From: Kalaharituber pfeilii
Taxonomy: Eukaryota; Ascomycota; Pezizomycetes; Pezizales; Pezizaceae
Length of the DNA: 64,000 nt
NCBI GenBank assembly: GCA_015179045.1
Contig: WHUZ01000047.1
Span: 310,001-374,000, forward strand
Direction of reading: 5' to 3'
Shown here: piece by piece, positions 10,792-22,189 of the stretch
Numbering within the stretch: position 1 is the stretch's first letter
Layout: each line of letters begins with the position of its first letter
Notes under the pieces: model-generated
Told to the model about the DNA's origin: nothing
Seen by the model: only the letters and a program-made list of their open reading frames with translations
Databases searched by the model: none
Translations under genes and position numbers: made by a program

Positions 10792-11250
10792 CCCTTCTAT
10801 TCACTGAGCTTGTTACCCAATAATTAAAAAAACCTCACACGCCGGCCGAAGGTAGTCAGATACCAATAAGCAGTCTCTAAGTACAAAAATGTCCAGCGAA
10901 GCAACATCTTAGCGGTACATAGAGCGAAGAGAACACCAAAGTCAAGCAGAGGTACAGCTAGTTTACTTATGAAACAAGATAGTGCACTGCAATCCTAGAC
11001 AAAACAAAGAAACTATTGTCTAGCAATAGTAGACTGTAACTATGACAACCAATTAGCTAAGATAGACACGGTAAGCAAAACAATAAATGAGCATGTATCT
11101 AGTGGCTTATCAACGCCAAATAGTAAACCCAAGGCCAATTGCGAAGACTCTCCTACTCACCGGTCAACTTTATGGGAGAATGTAGGCCTAGCATATCTAT
11201 CAGAACGGCAATTATATTGCCAAACAGGATTGGCTCTACAAGATATCGGA

Positions 11251-11296
11251 ATCGGCATAGAACTAGACTTGTTGTTTGAAAAGCCGAACTGTTGAT
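11251..11296 (+). repeat. Dispersed direct repeat, copy 2
   Basis: It matches 10735-10791 (ATCGGCATAGAACTAGACTT ... CGAACTGTTGAT) with a few differences. The copies start 516 bp apart in non-coding DNA. Confidence 0.75.
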
Positions 11297-11344
11297 GCTT
11301 GCTGTTGTTGATGACTGCTGCAGATAATTACCGCTGCCAATAAC
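11291..11344 (-). repeat. Inverted repeat, right arm (triplet-rich)
   Basis: This is the reverse-complement partner of 10682-10735. It lies directly after the second copy of the direct repeat, so the two repeat types combine in opposite senses. Confidence 0.6.
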
Positions 11345-12211
11345 GACTACTGTTAGAGATGACTTTGGTGTACGAACGATTGATAATAGTTTGCTGCTAA
11401 TGATAGCTACAAGTCCAGTTCTTTCTTGTGAGCTGGACTCTACATATCGATCTCATTTATTTCGGCAGATGTAGACTGTAATCTGGGTTGATTCGGATTT
11501 ATGTCGGTAGATTCAACCCAATCATTGCCAATGGATATTTATACGTATTTTATAAGGATACGAGCGTTATTTCCTCAGACCACTCTTTAATGCAGGTTAG
11601 TGGACCGATTGCTAATGAAAACGATTAACGAGATTCCCCGATTGGTTTGATGAAGGTATCTTTTATATAAGGTATTTCTCTTTTTCCTAAAAAGTGAATA
11701 TAATATTCTATTACACTAAGATCTAAAAAGGTATCCAGAGGATGTTCACTATATCAAACGATGTCTTGACCCACAACCTGCAACTTTATATATTATCGGA
11801 ACAGTAGAGAGAACTAATGAACCTCTGGGTGAGCCGACTTCTCATAATTTACGAACCCCTGAGTTGAAGTCTCGAATTTCTCGAGTCACAAGAGTCTACT
11901 GTTGAATATTCTGTTATGTGTTCCTTTCCTAATACTAATCGATTCGCTCATGCCCCGTTACTCTAGACGGAATGCACTGATAGCAGTTTTTAGTAGAAAT
12001 CATTGGTCTTCATTAAGCGAATAGGAATCTTTGCTTATTAGTTGTTGGTATGGGTTTTTCTTTTCAGATCGCGATACCAGTGATACCAAAGGGTTTATAA
12101 TTATATATGTATATGACGCAAATGTTTCCAATCCATACCCACACTTGAGAAGTCCGTCCCATTCTGGCAGTTTCACCCACTGTTCTCGAGATTGCCACTG
12201 TTCGTTTTTAT

Positions 12212-12242
<31 letters not shown>

Positions 12243-13213
12243 CCAATATGAAGCTGTCGCTTTTTTTCCCAGATATACTTTCGTACTGGGCATGGAAATC
12301 AAATATCTATACTTAAAGGACCGGCATCTTTCTCTCTTTTCCATTCTCTATTTCTTTCTCCAAACAAAGACGCCCAATCTTGAACGCACAATTAGTAGTT
12401 ATTTAGAGTGCTTCCTTCCTGCTCAGTTCTGAACTTACTCCCCACCTTTCACCTACTAGCCGGGAATAACGATGACAATAGGTTTTTTTTTGTTCCCGCT
12501 CGTGGGCTTTCTATCATTCAGTATAGCAGTGGATGAAAAAAAAACTCCATTCTCATCACAATACTTACGCAGTGAACCCAGCCAACATCCAAAAACCAAA
12601 GCTATTTTCTCAAGCTGTCAATATTTGGGCTAAACAGCGGCATGACTGGCGTAAACACTTTGTATGCATATAATAATGTATGGTACTTGTATCTTTTACT
12701 CTTTTTTATTTTTTTTATTGTTTCCATGATTATGATAGCAAAGGGTGACTAGTTCATCTTATTATTAAAAAAAAAGAAAAATAATAAAAAATAAAAAATA
12801 AAATAAAATAAATGTATATATAAAGGTTAAGTAGAGAGTAATGATAGATATAATCGTTTAACAAAAACGGCAAAACATATCAAGAGTTTCTTAAGCACAT
12901 TGTCATGTACATCAACACCAAATCCAAAGCTATATTTTTTTTTCCTTTTCTTTTTAAAAAATTCATTTACATGTTCTGATATAACAACGCATCACATAAA
13001 ATCCAGAGGAAAATGACAAAGGGCAATATGGAATGGACAAGATGAACCAGCTCAAATAAAGGTACCGCAGCACACAAGCCACCAGCATCAAATACCAAAA
13101 ACTTAAATAATGAGAAAACAATTTGCCATGAGTATCAGCCACAAGCCAAAAGCCGAAAGCTAACCTTCCTTCCTATAGGCCTCCACTTCCCCACCTTCTC
13201 AAACCTCTTTCTC

Positions 13214-14125
13214 CTACTCCTGTGCAGTCCTCGTGCTCAATTCCTCATCCAAATATGCCGTCCTCTCGTCCCGCTTCCCACCTGGGCCCGCCGTCGCCGC
13301 CGTCGCCCCCTTGCCCTCGCCCTTAATCTTCCCCAAGTCGACCTCCCCACCCCTCCGCTCCACCTCCCCTATAACCCACAGTACCTCCACATCCGGTTTC
13401 ATCCCCAACCGATATGCCCTCAGCCACCTTTGCAATCGCGTTATCCCGATACAGGGCCCGTACTGGCTGGATAGATCAAAGTGGCGCAGAACCTGCTCGT
13501 ACACGGAGAGGGAGGATTGATGGATGGGCGAAGTGAGCCGCGTGGATAGGATAAGGGTGTTATAGTAGTTTGTGATGTCGTTGGATGTTAATTTCGTAAG
13601 AGTGGTCAGGGTGGACTGGGGGAGACCAAAGGCGGAGAGATCGGGGTAGACGGGCTTCTGGGGAGGATGGGAGAGAGGTATTTCAGGGGTAGTGGGAGCT
13701 TCAATGGTTGTAAGTGGACGTGCAAGTTCATCGTCTTCCTCAATCTCCTCCTTCTCAATTTCCTTCTGCTCGTCGGCAGTGACTTCAGTAGTAGTAGGGA
13801 TGGAAGGCGGCTCAACTTTGGCCGTCGCTTCCTCCTCCTCTCCCTCTTCTTCCTCCCTCCTCTCTTCCTCCTTCTCCCTTTCTTCCTCCTTCTCCCTCTC
13901 TTCCTCCTTTTCCTTCTCAAGCTCTCTGATCTCCACCGGCTTCTTGTCCTCCTTCCTCTCCTTAACAGGTATCACAACCGCTATATCACTTGTCTTCTTG
14001 CCTACCGCAACCGGCGCCGCGGATTTTGTGACCTTAGAAGTAGACTTAAAATTCAGAGTTGATTGGACGCCATGAGGTTTGGCCGCGGCAAGGCGGGACG
14101 AGGCGCGGCGGGTTGTTGGAGGCAT
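13214..14125 (-). CDS. CDM1: DNA polymerase delta small subunit (POLD4/Cdm1, p12 family)
   Basis: Single exon, 303 aa. The C-terminal domain (about residues 200-265) contains RHFDLSSQYGPCIGITRLQR followed by WLRAYRLGMKPDVEVLWVI, which matches the signature of POLD4/p12 (FDL..QYGPC.GITRLQRW.RA). This subunit stabilises DNA polymerase delta and contributes to PCNA binding at the replication fork in the nucleus. The N-terminus is basic (TTRRASSRLAAAKP) with a partial PCNA-box-like QSTLNF; the usual aromatic pair is not in register. The middle carries a Lys/Glu block of repeated REKEEE and an acidic segment. At 303 residues it is much longer than human p12 (107 aa), the extra length being low-complexity N-terminal sequence. 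The first Met, MPPTTRR, is the only sensible start. Confidence 0.88.
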   Translation of the reverse strand: MPPTTRRASSRLAAAKPHGVQSTLNFKSTSKVTKSAAPVAVGKKTSDIAVVIPVKERKEDKKPVEIRELEKEKEEEREKEEEREKEEERREEEEGEEEEATAKVEPPSIPTTTEVTADEQKEIEKEEIEEDDELARPLTTIEAPTTPEIPLSHPPQKPVYPDLSAFGLPQSTLTTLTKLTSNDITNYYNTLILSTRLTSPIHQSSLSVYEQVLRHFDLSSQYGPCIGITRLQRWLRAYRLGMKPDVEVLWVIGEVERRGGEVDLGKIKGEGKGATAATAGPGGKRDERTAYLDEELSTRTAQE

Positions 14126-15270
14126 TTTGTGGGGTAAGTGGGGTGGGGCGGTGAGGTGTATAAGGGAAGTAACCTGATCTGCAAGATTAAAGTGAGATTA
14201 ATAGATGTCGTGGATACAATGAATGCTGTCGGACGCTGGCGGTCTTAGGAGATGGGCGAACTTCTGAGGTTAGCGGAGTGATTGCACTTGCTGTAAAGCC
14301 GTAGATGTGCCCTGCTGACAGAGATGGAAACCGCTACCGCACGTTCGCAAACTGATATTAAGTAGCTGATCCAGTTCCCCCACACAGAACCTCACTAGCG
14401 TAGATCTATGACGTTTCCTAGGCCAATAACATGCAAATCAAGCCCTAAGCGAGAAGCGTGGTTGTGCAGTTGGTGGGGTAGTCTGCTAGTGGTGGGGTTA
14501 AACAGGCTTTTGTTTAAAACAAGAAAACGCGGGTACAGGATTAAAGAACCACGAAAAGATAAAGTTGTCGCGAAGTCACAACACCCGAGAACTTGACACA
14601 CGGAAAGGGGTGTGCGGGTAAACAACAAGACCCCAGCAATATATTGCCAAGACAACAACAATATAAGACAAAGAGATCTTGGTTGTCTGGCAGACGTAAC
14701 CCGGCAGTTGAACAGTCTAACTACTCTTTCCTCATGGCTCCTGTTGAACTTTTTTTGCCTGTAGCAGGTATGTGTGAGAGTGGTTGCATGGTTCACTTTC
14801 CTTTGCATATCAACTGGCTGAGTCATGACCAGCAAGATACATTTCCAGGCAGGGTTGTTTTGTGTAACGAGAACAATCTCGCCTGGTTGCCATAAGTAGA
14901 TGGGTGATGCAGATTTGCGGCTCTCGATTTTTCGATCTGGTATGAGAATGTAGTAAAAGCTGTGATCAATTTAATTCGATGCAATGCAACTCTATATCTA
15001 TTAATAAGTTTTACTACTCTAGAACTATGTAGTGCAATTGAAATGCCAATTGTACCCGTACAATACAAAGAAAGAAAAATAAAATATGCAGCTATCTCTA
15101 GAATATGAAAACCGATTGCTCTATCTTGGTAACTCTATTCGGTCTATGAGGACAGTCTATGACATATGTTGTTCTTTCCTTCCACATTCGCGCACTATTC
15201 CGGTGCACGTGACCACAAATGCCCTAGTCGAATGTTCTATCGTGAGGTCTTCGAGGATATATACAGTAAA
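14126..15270. other. Intergenic between QNG1 3' end and POLD4 start
   Basis: The first part should hold the POLD4 promoter. A minus-strand frame at 14395-14835 exists but has no family features and irregular composition, so I do not call it. I see no repeats or RNA genes that I can support. Confidence 0.4.
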
Positions 15271-16776
15271 CTAGTACCATATACTCCTCGTCCGATGATG
15301 TGGAATCGTTGCTCCTTGCTCTCTACCCTCAATCTCCTCCCAATTTCTTCCCTTTCCCTTCGCCGCGTTCGCATTCAGTGCTCTTAGTGCCAGCCTCACT
15401 GGCTCTTTAACCATTCCATTAGTCAGTCTAGCTTTTTCCTCTTGCTCCTTCTCATACTTCTTTATTTGTCCTTCCAACTCCTTCGCCACGTCGTACAGAT
15501 AAAAGTCGATCAAGATACTGTTGACTTTGCCGCGAGCCTCTGGGTACCGGCGTTCAATTGTTCTACGAATCATCTCAACGCACCAGATGCTGCAGCCGCG
15601 GATCTGGATTTCCCATGTGTGGCCCGAGGGGATTTCGCGGAGATTGTGTATGTGCGACGTCAGGGTGGGCGAGTAAATGAGGCACAAGAGGGTGTGCAGC
15701 ATGACGGGGACCCGATAGTCAGCAAACATGGTAATACTGGAGATGTCTGTGAAAGTGCCGTAGGAGGTTGCGTTGAAGCAGGCCCAGACATCTGGGGGGA
15801 AAGAGTTAGCAGGGTGGACTTTTGCGTGAAATCTCAGACGGGAAGAGATAGTACCAGCGACGAGAATTTGGGCACGCTTGTAAAAGCGCACTTCCTTGCC
15901 ATTCCATACGGCGGAGTCGTCGAAGCAGGGGAAGTTGTCGACGACAAGAATCACCAGAGCAGCGGCGGATTGACCAGCTTCTTTGACGCAGTTTGCGAAG
16001 CGCCCGTCATATCTCTAACAGTTTTAGCTTCCTGCAGGATCGTGGTGGGTACGAACAGTATACCTCGCAAAGTATTGCTCCTGCCTCCCGAAGACAGTGT
16101 ATCCGCTCCTGCAAGAGTGGTATCGGCTCTTTACCGTCTGAACGAAATACATGCTGAAGCAGCTCCTCTGTGCAGAGCTCCTTGTCGACCCAAAAGTACG
16201 GACACGTTATCGGAATTCCTGCTCCTCTGCGATGTAAGCCCTCACCCCCTTTTCAATTGTCTCTGCGCGGGCATCAAAGCTACGCAGGCGCAAACCCCCA
16301 TGAAAGATAAAATCTGCACCTTCATCCAAGGCTCGCTGCAACAGCGCAATCAAGCTCCAATATCCAGTCCACTTCTTCCCCTTGTAATTGATGCAAAATC
16401 GATCCTCCTCGCTGAGCTCGGACCAGAAGCTGAAATTTAGTAGGTCCATAGTGAAGATAAAATGTAGTGTATCCTCGTCCTTTGCCTTTGGGTGCAATTC
16501 GTGCTGGGACCAAGTTTCCGTTGAATAGTGTCGCTCCTTCATGGCACCCCATATCCGGTCGGCCGCTTTGATGACATGTTCTGGCTGTAAAAAGACATCA
16601 ATGGCATTGTCGACGATGTATTCAGCTGACCGTAGGACACGGGTATCCGTTATCCGCTTGACGGGCGCTGATACCGCATGCTGTTTGAGCAAGGCGAGAA
16701 GCTCGTAGTCGGGTTCATCCTCGTCAGAGGAGTACATTCTCGGCCAGCGATTTTTTGTCTGCTCCTGTGCTAGCAA
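15271..16776 (-). CDS. QNG1: Queuosine 5'-phosphate N-glycosylase (queuosine salvage, DUF2419)
   Basis: Exons in transcript order: 16776-16320, 16218-16064, 16014-15855, 15791-15271 (430 aa). Family blocks appear in order: TMDLLNFSFWSE, YWSLIALLQRALDEGIPIT (the last residues restored by the 101-nt first intron), HVFRSDGKEPIPLLQERI, FANCVKEAG, VVDNFPCF, FYKRAQILVADVWACF (restored across the third intron), ITMFADYRVP and IRGCSIWCVEMIRR. These match the Q-salvage family (human C9orf64), which releases queuine from queuosine 5'-phosphate for re-insertion into tRNA. The C-terminal 45 residues are Lys/Glu-rich and not part of the conserved fold. It is divergent from UBA2 across a 0.9 kb promoter region. 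A second Met at MYSSDEDE is an alternative start. Confidence 0.9.
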
Positions 16777-17686
16777 ACAGGGGGCACTAATCGAAGCTGT
16801 GGTAGGGGGTACGGTTTTCTAGAAGAGAAGGAGCGAGAGGGATCAAGAAACGTCGCTGTACCTAGTCAGAATGCAACCGGTATGGCTGTAGAATGTGGGC
16901 ACGGGAGCAGAGTGGAGATGCAATTCCAAGGCTTGCGCTGGGATACTACTGGCCACTGTGGTTTAGTTCGCTCTCGCGGGCCACATCAAAAAGGTTCAAG
17001 ATATGGCGGGGGAAGTACACACGGTCAACCACTTGCGCGAGCGAAAAAAGAGAGCAAAAAAAAAGAAGGACGCGTGTTGGGGCTGCTGCGGGACAGGGGC
17101 TGCGGCGGACTCATCGGCAGGGACTGGCTGCAGCGCTGCGGTGCCGTAGGGCTGCCAGGGCGCCCGCTGCCCGCCCGTCACGGCGCTCTGCCCTGCGGCG
17201 GGTCCGGAGTGCACTATGTACTACTCTATGCTGGTACAATCTTAAGGCGAGTCGCGTCTGGCTCGGCGACGGAGCTGACGCGCCAAGACACGAGGCAGCG
17301 CTGCTCTGCCCGCCGCTGCGTGACCCCGGGCGTCATGCGCAGGCAAGGAAGAGTCGCGGCGGGAAGGCCCTCGTCCTCTCTCGCTCTCGGCCTCTCAGCT
17401 GAGCCTGACAAGCAAACCTCGCCATCCCCACAAACAGCCTCATCTCCCCCGCTCGAATTGCTGCTCGCTCGTTGCGTACGTCCAATCCGCATTCACTCCC
17501 ATTTTATTGGTCTGCGTGCGCCATCACATCCCCCCACAGCTGCCCCGTTTCCGCTGGCCGCCCCCCGTCTTCAAGCCGAAGCAGAGGATACGACTCGTTT
17601 CAGCCGCACCTTGCTCTCAGATATCGTGCCCATTCCCAGTGCGCAAGAAATCCCGTACCTGTTTCCTGAGCAAACACGCACCCAGA
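16777..17686. promoter_or_regulatory. Divergent promoter region between QNG1 and UBA2, GC-rich island
   Basis: About 0.9 kb with a CpG-containing GC-rich core (17080-17400) and a CT-rich leader before the UBA2 start. Several overlapping open frames result from the GC content and lack protein-like composition. It must contain both promoters because the flanking genes point away from each other. No specific factor site is identified. Confidence 0.5.
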
Positions 17687-20077
17687 ATGGGACCCCGCGA
17701 CGTGGGCCCTAGGAGGGCCCTTGGCTCCCTACATAAGAAAATCAAAGAGGTAAACAGCTCTGCCTTACCTATCAGATGCGGTTGCGTAAGGGGCCAGTTG
17801 CGTGAGGGCTAATGCAAACTGGTTTGCTTTAGTCCAAAGTCTTGATGGTCGGTGCAGGAGGTATCGGCTGCGAGTTACTCAAGAACCTCGTCCTCACTGG
17901 GTTCGGGGAGATCCATATCGTAGATCTGGACACTATCGATCTGAGTAACTTGAATCGACAATTCTTGTTCGGAATGCAGCATATCAAAAAGCCTAAAGCG
18001 ATGGTAATAGACAAAAGTCAACTCAGGCATGAGGGGAAAACGCAGGACAGGTGCTAACGGGGAAAATAAGGTTGCGAAAGAGACTGCAGCGAAATTTAAT
18101 CCCAACGTGAAGCTTCATGCGCACCACGCAAATATCAAGGATACAGAGTTCAATATTCAGTGGTACAAGGGGTTCGATCTTGTCTTTAACGCTTTGGACA
18201 ATCTTGATGCTAGGCGTCATGTCAACAAGATGTGTTTAGCTGCCGACGTGCCATTGGTTGAGAGCGGGACAACGGGATTCAATGGACAAGTCCAAGTTAT
18301 CAGGAAGGTAGGGCATTGCGGTATTCTGCCATTCGATAAACCGGACTGAGTGTATTCTAGGGAGTCACTGAATGCTACGACTGCACTCCGAAGCCAGTGC
18401 CGAAGAGCTTCCCCGTCTGTACGATTCGAAGCACTCCTAGCCAGCCGATACATTGCATTGTCTGGGCAAAGAGCTACTTGTTTACGTACGGTGTTTCATT
18501 AGCCTGAATGCATCGACATGCTGCTTATACTACTTCTTCAATAGGGAGATTTTCGGCACCTCCGAAGATGACTCTCCAGAGCTTGATCATTCAGAAGATT
18601 CTGATAATGGTGAGTTCCAGACGGCTACGGGTTGATGACAAGATTAAAGCTAACTAATGCATCACAGCTCAAGAGATCGAGGCATTGAGACGAGAAGCTA
18701 AAGAACTCAAGAAGATTAGAGAATTGATGGGCAGTGAGAACTTTGCACGAAGCATCTTTGAAAAAGTATATGCACGTGATATAAGCCGTCTGAGAGGCAT
18801 GGAGGATATGTGGAAGTCTCGAAAGCCTCCAGAAGCTCTTGACTACGACAAAGTGTTGGAAGCTTCCAAGAATGTCCAGTCACAGATCAGCAGCGCCGAC
18901 CAAAAGATATGGAATTTGGAGGAGAATTTCACAGTGTTTGTAGATAGGTTTGTTTAAATTTGCGCTCCCGGAATTAAGGACTGCTGCTAATTCTGGGATA
19001 GTCTAGAACGCCTGAGTAAAAGAGCTCAGGAACTTCATGCTGAGGCTAAGGAGGATGGATCGACTCCTATACTGTCTTTTGACAAGGATGATGTCGATAC
19101 ACTTGATTTTGTGGCCGCGGCAGCAAATCTTAGATCGTATGTTTTTGGCATTGACCTGAAATCGAAATTCGATATCAAGCGTACGTTACCTCCTAGCTTA
19201 CAGCCCTCTATGATCTACTGACTTAATCTATAGAAATGGCCGGAAACATTATCCCTGCCATCGCCACCACTAACGCCATCATCGCCGGCGTCTGCGTCCT
19301 CCAATCCTTCAAAGTTCTTCGCGGCGAGCTCGAATCTGCGCGTATGGTCTTCCTCTCTCGCTCTTCCGAACGCGTTTTCTCGACTGAGAAGCTCTCTCGT
19401 CCAAATCCCTCCTGTGAGGTTTGTGGGGTTGCAAGACTTACGCTCGAAGCGGACCTCTCCAGAGCTACGTTGTCGGACTTGGTAGAGAGTTATTTGAAGG
19501 AGGGATTGGGATATCAGGAGGAAATTAGCGTCCTGACAGATCAGTTGCTGTATGATCCAGATTTTGACGATAATTTGGAGATGCGACTGGTGGATCTGGG
19601 TATTAAGGAGGGGGTGTTTGTGACGGTGATAGATGAGAATGAGGGGATGGACGAGGAGGGAGCTCAGGTGCTGCCGAGGGTCAACCTCGTGCTGGAAGTG
19701 GTGGATAAGTAAGAAATTTCTCTCCTCGTAGTTTCATTCATTTTTGAGGCGATGGCCACTAACATTTGTATCAATGCAGGCAAATCCCCGAAGACCAACT
19801 TCCAATCATCCCGCCCCCGTCAAACTTTAGCATTCCAAATAAACCCAAAAAGGCACCGGCACCCGCAGATGCCGAAGCGAACGGCTCGTCGGCTGGGACT
19901 AAACGTGCGCACGACGAGACGCCAGACACAAACGGCGTAGTTAAGAAGAGGAAACTGGATGATGCGACAGCGGAATTGACGATTACTGATGATATGAGAA
20001 CGAAAGGCAAAGGGAAGGCGAAGGCGAATATGGAGGTTGTGGAGTTGGATGATAGTGGGGTAATTGAAATTGATTAG
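17687..20077 (+). CDS. UBA2: SUMO-activating enzyme E1 catalytic subunit UBA2
   Basis: Nine exons: 17687-17749, 17833-18003, 18071-18307, 18361-18485, 18545-18609, 18668-18947, 19002-19180, 19234-19708, 19780-20077 (630 aa). It adenylates SUMO with its partner AOS1 and holds it as a thioester before transfer to UBC9, mainly in the nucleus. The nucleotide-binding [12 protein letters not shown] lies at about residues 28-39. [16 protein letters not shown] follows. Zn-binding CxxC pairs are YDC (162/165) and CEVC (about 434/437). The catalytic Cys falls at residue 177 in [10 protein letters not shown], the same number as in budding yeast. A ubiquitin-like domain follows near 445-530. The tail has a KKRKLDD nuclear signal and ends [13 protein letters not shown], two hydrophobic-acidic blocks resembling SUMO-interacting motifs. 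The first exon encodes a short leader ([14 protein letters not shown]) before the conserved KIKES block. Confidence 0.95.
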
Positions 20078-22189
20078 TCGAAAGTGGGAGGGGCAAAAGT
20101 GCAGGTTCAGGGTAACAGGATATTTATGGTCCTGGGAGTTACAATTCCTCTTTTTTTCTTTTTCTCTCCGATGTATGCTTGAATGTCGGCTATATTCCTC
20201 CCCCTTTTTATGTTTTTCTTTTTATTATTATTGCTTTTTTTACACTGGCGTTGAAATGCTGTGAACGAGAATCAAAAATTTGCTTTTGCTTTTTTGTATC
20301 TTGATGGATTTTGCCTTTTTGGAAACGTGTGTGTGTGGTCTTGAGAATATGTCATTACAGATGATCCCTGTAGCCTAGATTACAAGATACAGATAAACTC
20401 GATACAATAGTATTAAACTTTCCTTTCCCCCTCTCCTTTTCTATATTCATTCCGTTGCCCCAAGCCTTTTTTTCTTCTTGCTCCTCCTTGTGATACATGT
20501 AATATTCGCCACACGATGCGAGTCTGCTACCTTACTTACCCTCAACTCTCAGTAAACCTGACGTTGCCACAAAGAAAACTCAACCTTCTTTTCACGGTAC
20601 TTGGTTTTAGATGAAGCATCTCATAAACTAATCCAGCCAGTTTCTTAGATATACATCAAGGATTCAGGTTGAGAAAATTTTTTTTTTTTTTTCGAGAAAC
20701 AGCCGAAAATCATGACGAAAAAAAAAGAAAAATAAAAAAAAAAAAAAAAGCCGAAAAATTACGAAAAAGTACAAGTAAGTATCTTACCAGAGACTGCATG
20801 AAAAAGCTGTCCCTCCCAGGACAATGTAAAAAGATGAAAATACCTGCGTAAGTATCAGCTAAGAGAAAGAGAGAGAGAGAAGGGGGGGGGGGGGGGGGGA
20901 GATATGACGGAATTGATAAGTTTCGAAAGTACAAAGGACGAAGGGGAAAAAAAAAAAAAAGAAAAAAGTGTTTGAGAATATATGGATTATGTGAAAAAAA
21001 AAAAAAGGATCGCCAGATACGAAGAACTTGTTTGGCTCCTTTTTTCCCATGATCATCAGTAGCATCATTTTCCGCAAAAGCAAACGCGTTTTGTATCTCT
21101 CCCTAAGAATTCTCATCATGAAGTCCCCTAAGCCAGTTGCGGTGGATAATATGTGCAAGTACAGAGTGGAGGTAAAAGGAGATGTGGTGCTTGGTCAGTT
21201 CGATCCTCTGGTCGATGTTACGGTCTTGTCTTGCGGAAGATGGATGAAGGGAAATATGGGAAAATATCCACTTGGTAAGAGTTTGGTTGACTTTCGGGTA
21301 GGCGCAACCAAAAACTAAAATAGTGTTGTCTCATCTGAAGATTTGAATCTCCTTGGTTGAGGGTATCTTACCTGAGTGCTTTGAAAGGAGGTAAGGACTG
21401 CCCTCTCCGACTAACGCAGTTCAAGATCACCGTTATATTTCCTCTTATTTTGAAGATTTGGTTTTCATGGGTTTGAGGTATTGATAAAGAGAAGCAGCAG
21501 AAGGCCGAAATTTAACGCAAAAGAGACGAAATGCTTATGGAGGAAATCAGAAAAAGGGTATAGATTTTGATGGCCCTCAGTCGATTGGATATGCTGAAAC
21601 TGGCCAAACAATCATCGGCGAATTATTCGTGGATAGAAAGTAATTGAGCAAGCGTCCTCTGACAACTGGCCGATGGTTGTGCTCAATCGAAACGTCCATT
21701 CTTGTGCCCGTTTTCCTCCACAGTAATATAAGTGCAGTCTCGAACCATATCAGCGTATATTCTGTGATGATTCTGAAAAGAAAGAGGGGAGAACAGGAAC
21801 CACTTGAACCCCCAGACACCCCACAGCTCCCGCCCAATGGCCTACATACACCCGTACCCACACATGCTGTAAATCATACATACTCAATACCATCTCCTCA
21901 CATGGTATCAAAGTTTTGAGCTAAGCTTGAAAGCGGAGTAGATCTCGGTTCCGTGCTAACATGCTTTTTTCTCGATATGGATATACTCATGGTATACGCA
22001 CTTTCATTTGCGAGTGATCCATCTCCCCGTCGTGGGTGGGGGTTAGTCTCGTAACCAGACGCTGACTAGGTGGGGTTGCGAGAGAATCATTTGTGTAGCT
22101 CTGAATTAAGTGTATAATTACTTGATTATATATTCTCCAAAATTCATTAGCCCACACAACACAATAAAGCAGAAAACGTGCCCCCTTCG
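20078..22189. other. 2.1-kb convergent intergenic region with homopolymer tracts
   Basis: It lies between two converging 3' ends (UBA2 and the SDR gene). T-rich 3' flank sequence (20140-20300) is followed by A-tracts (20680-20760), GAGAGA then G18 (20882-20899), and more A-tracts (20940-21010). The rest is ordinary sequence. A plus-strand frame at 21028-21318 has no recognisable features. I call no gene. Confidence 0.5.

Larger units (their letters stand above)
9565..13213. other. 3.6-kb gene desert, AT-rich with degenerate repeats
   Basis: No protein-like reading frame is visible on either strand. Contents: a T30 run (10184-10213), a T28 run (12215-12242), AT-rich A/T tracts (12700-12830), and between about 10.3 and 11.4 kb a patchwork of degenerate AGCAGC/ATCAGC/GTAGC triplets with a direct repeat and an overlapping inverted repeat (listed separately). 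This could be an eroded mobile element or expanded triplet DNA. No reverse transcriptase, transposase or intact terminal repeats are seen. Confidence 0.55.

Noticed and set aside
14395..14835. 146-codon minus-strand frame between POLD4 and QNG1
   Set aside because: Irregular composition, no domain, no splice partners, no recognised homologue.
16882..17712. 276-codon plus-strand frame upstream of and overlapping UBA2 exon 1
   Set aside because: Lies in a GC-rich promoter; composition is not protein-like and UBA2 exon 1 uses another frame there.
21901..21920. TGGTATCAAAG resembling a Copia primer-binding site
   Set aside because: No flanking LTR, gag or pol sequence and the match is imperfect; likely chance.
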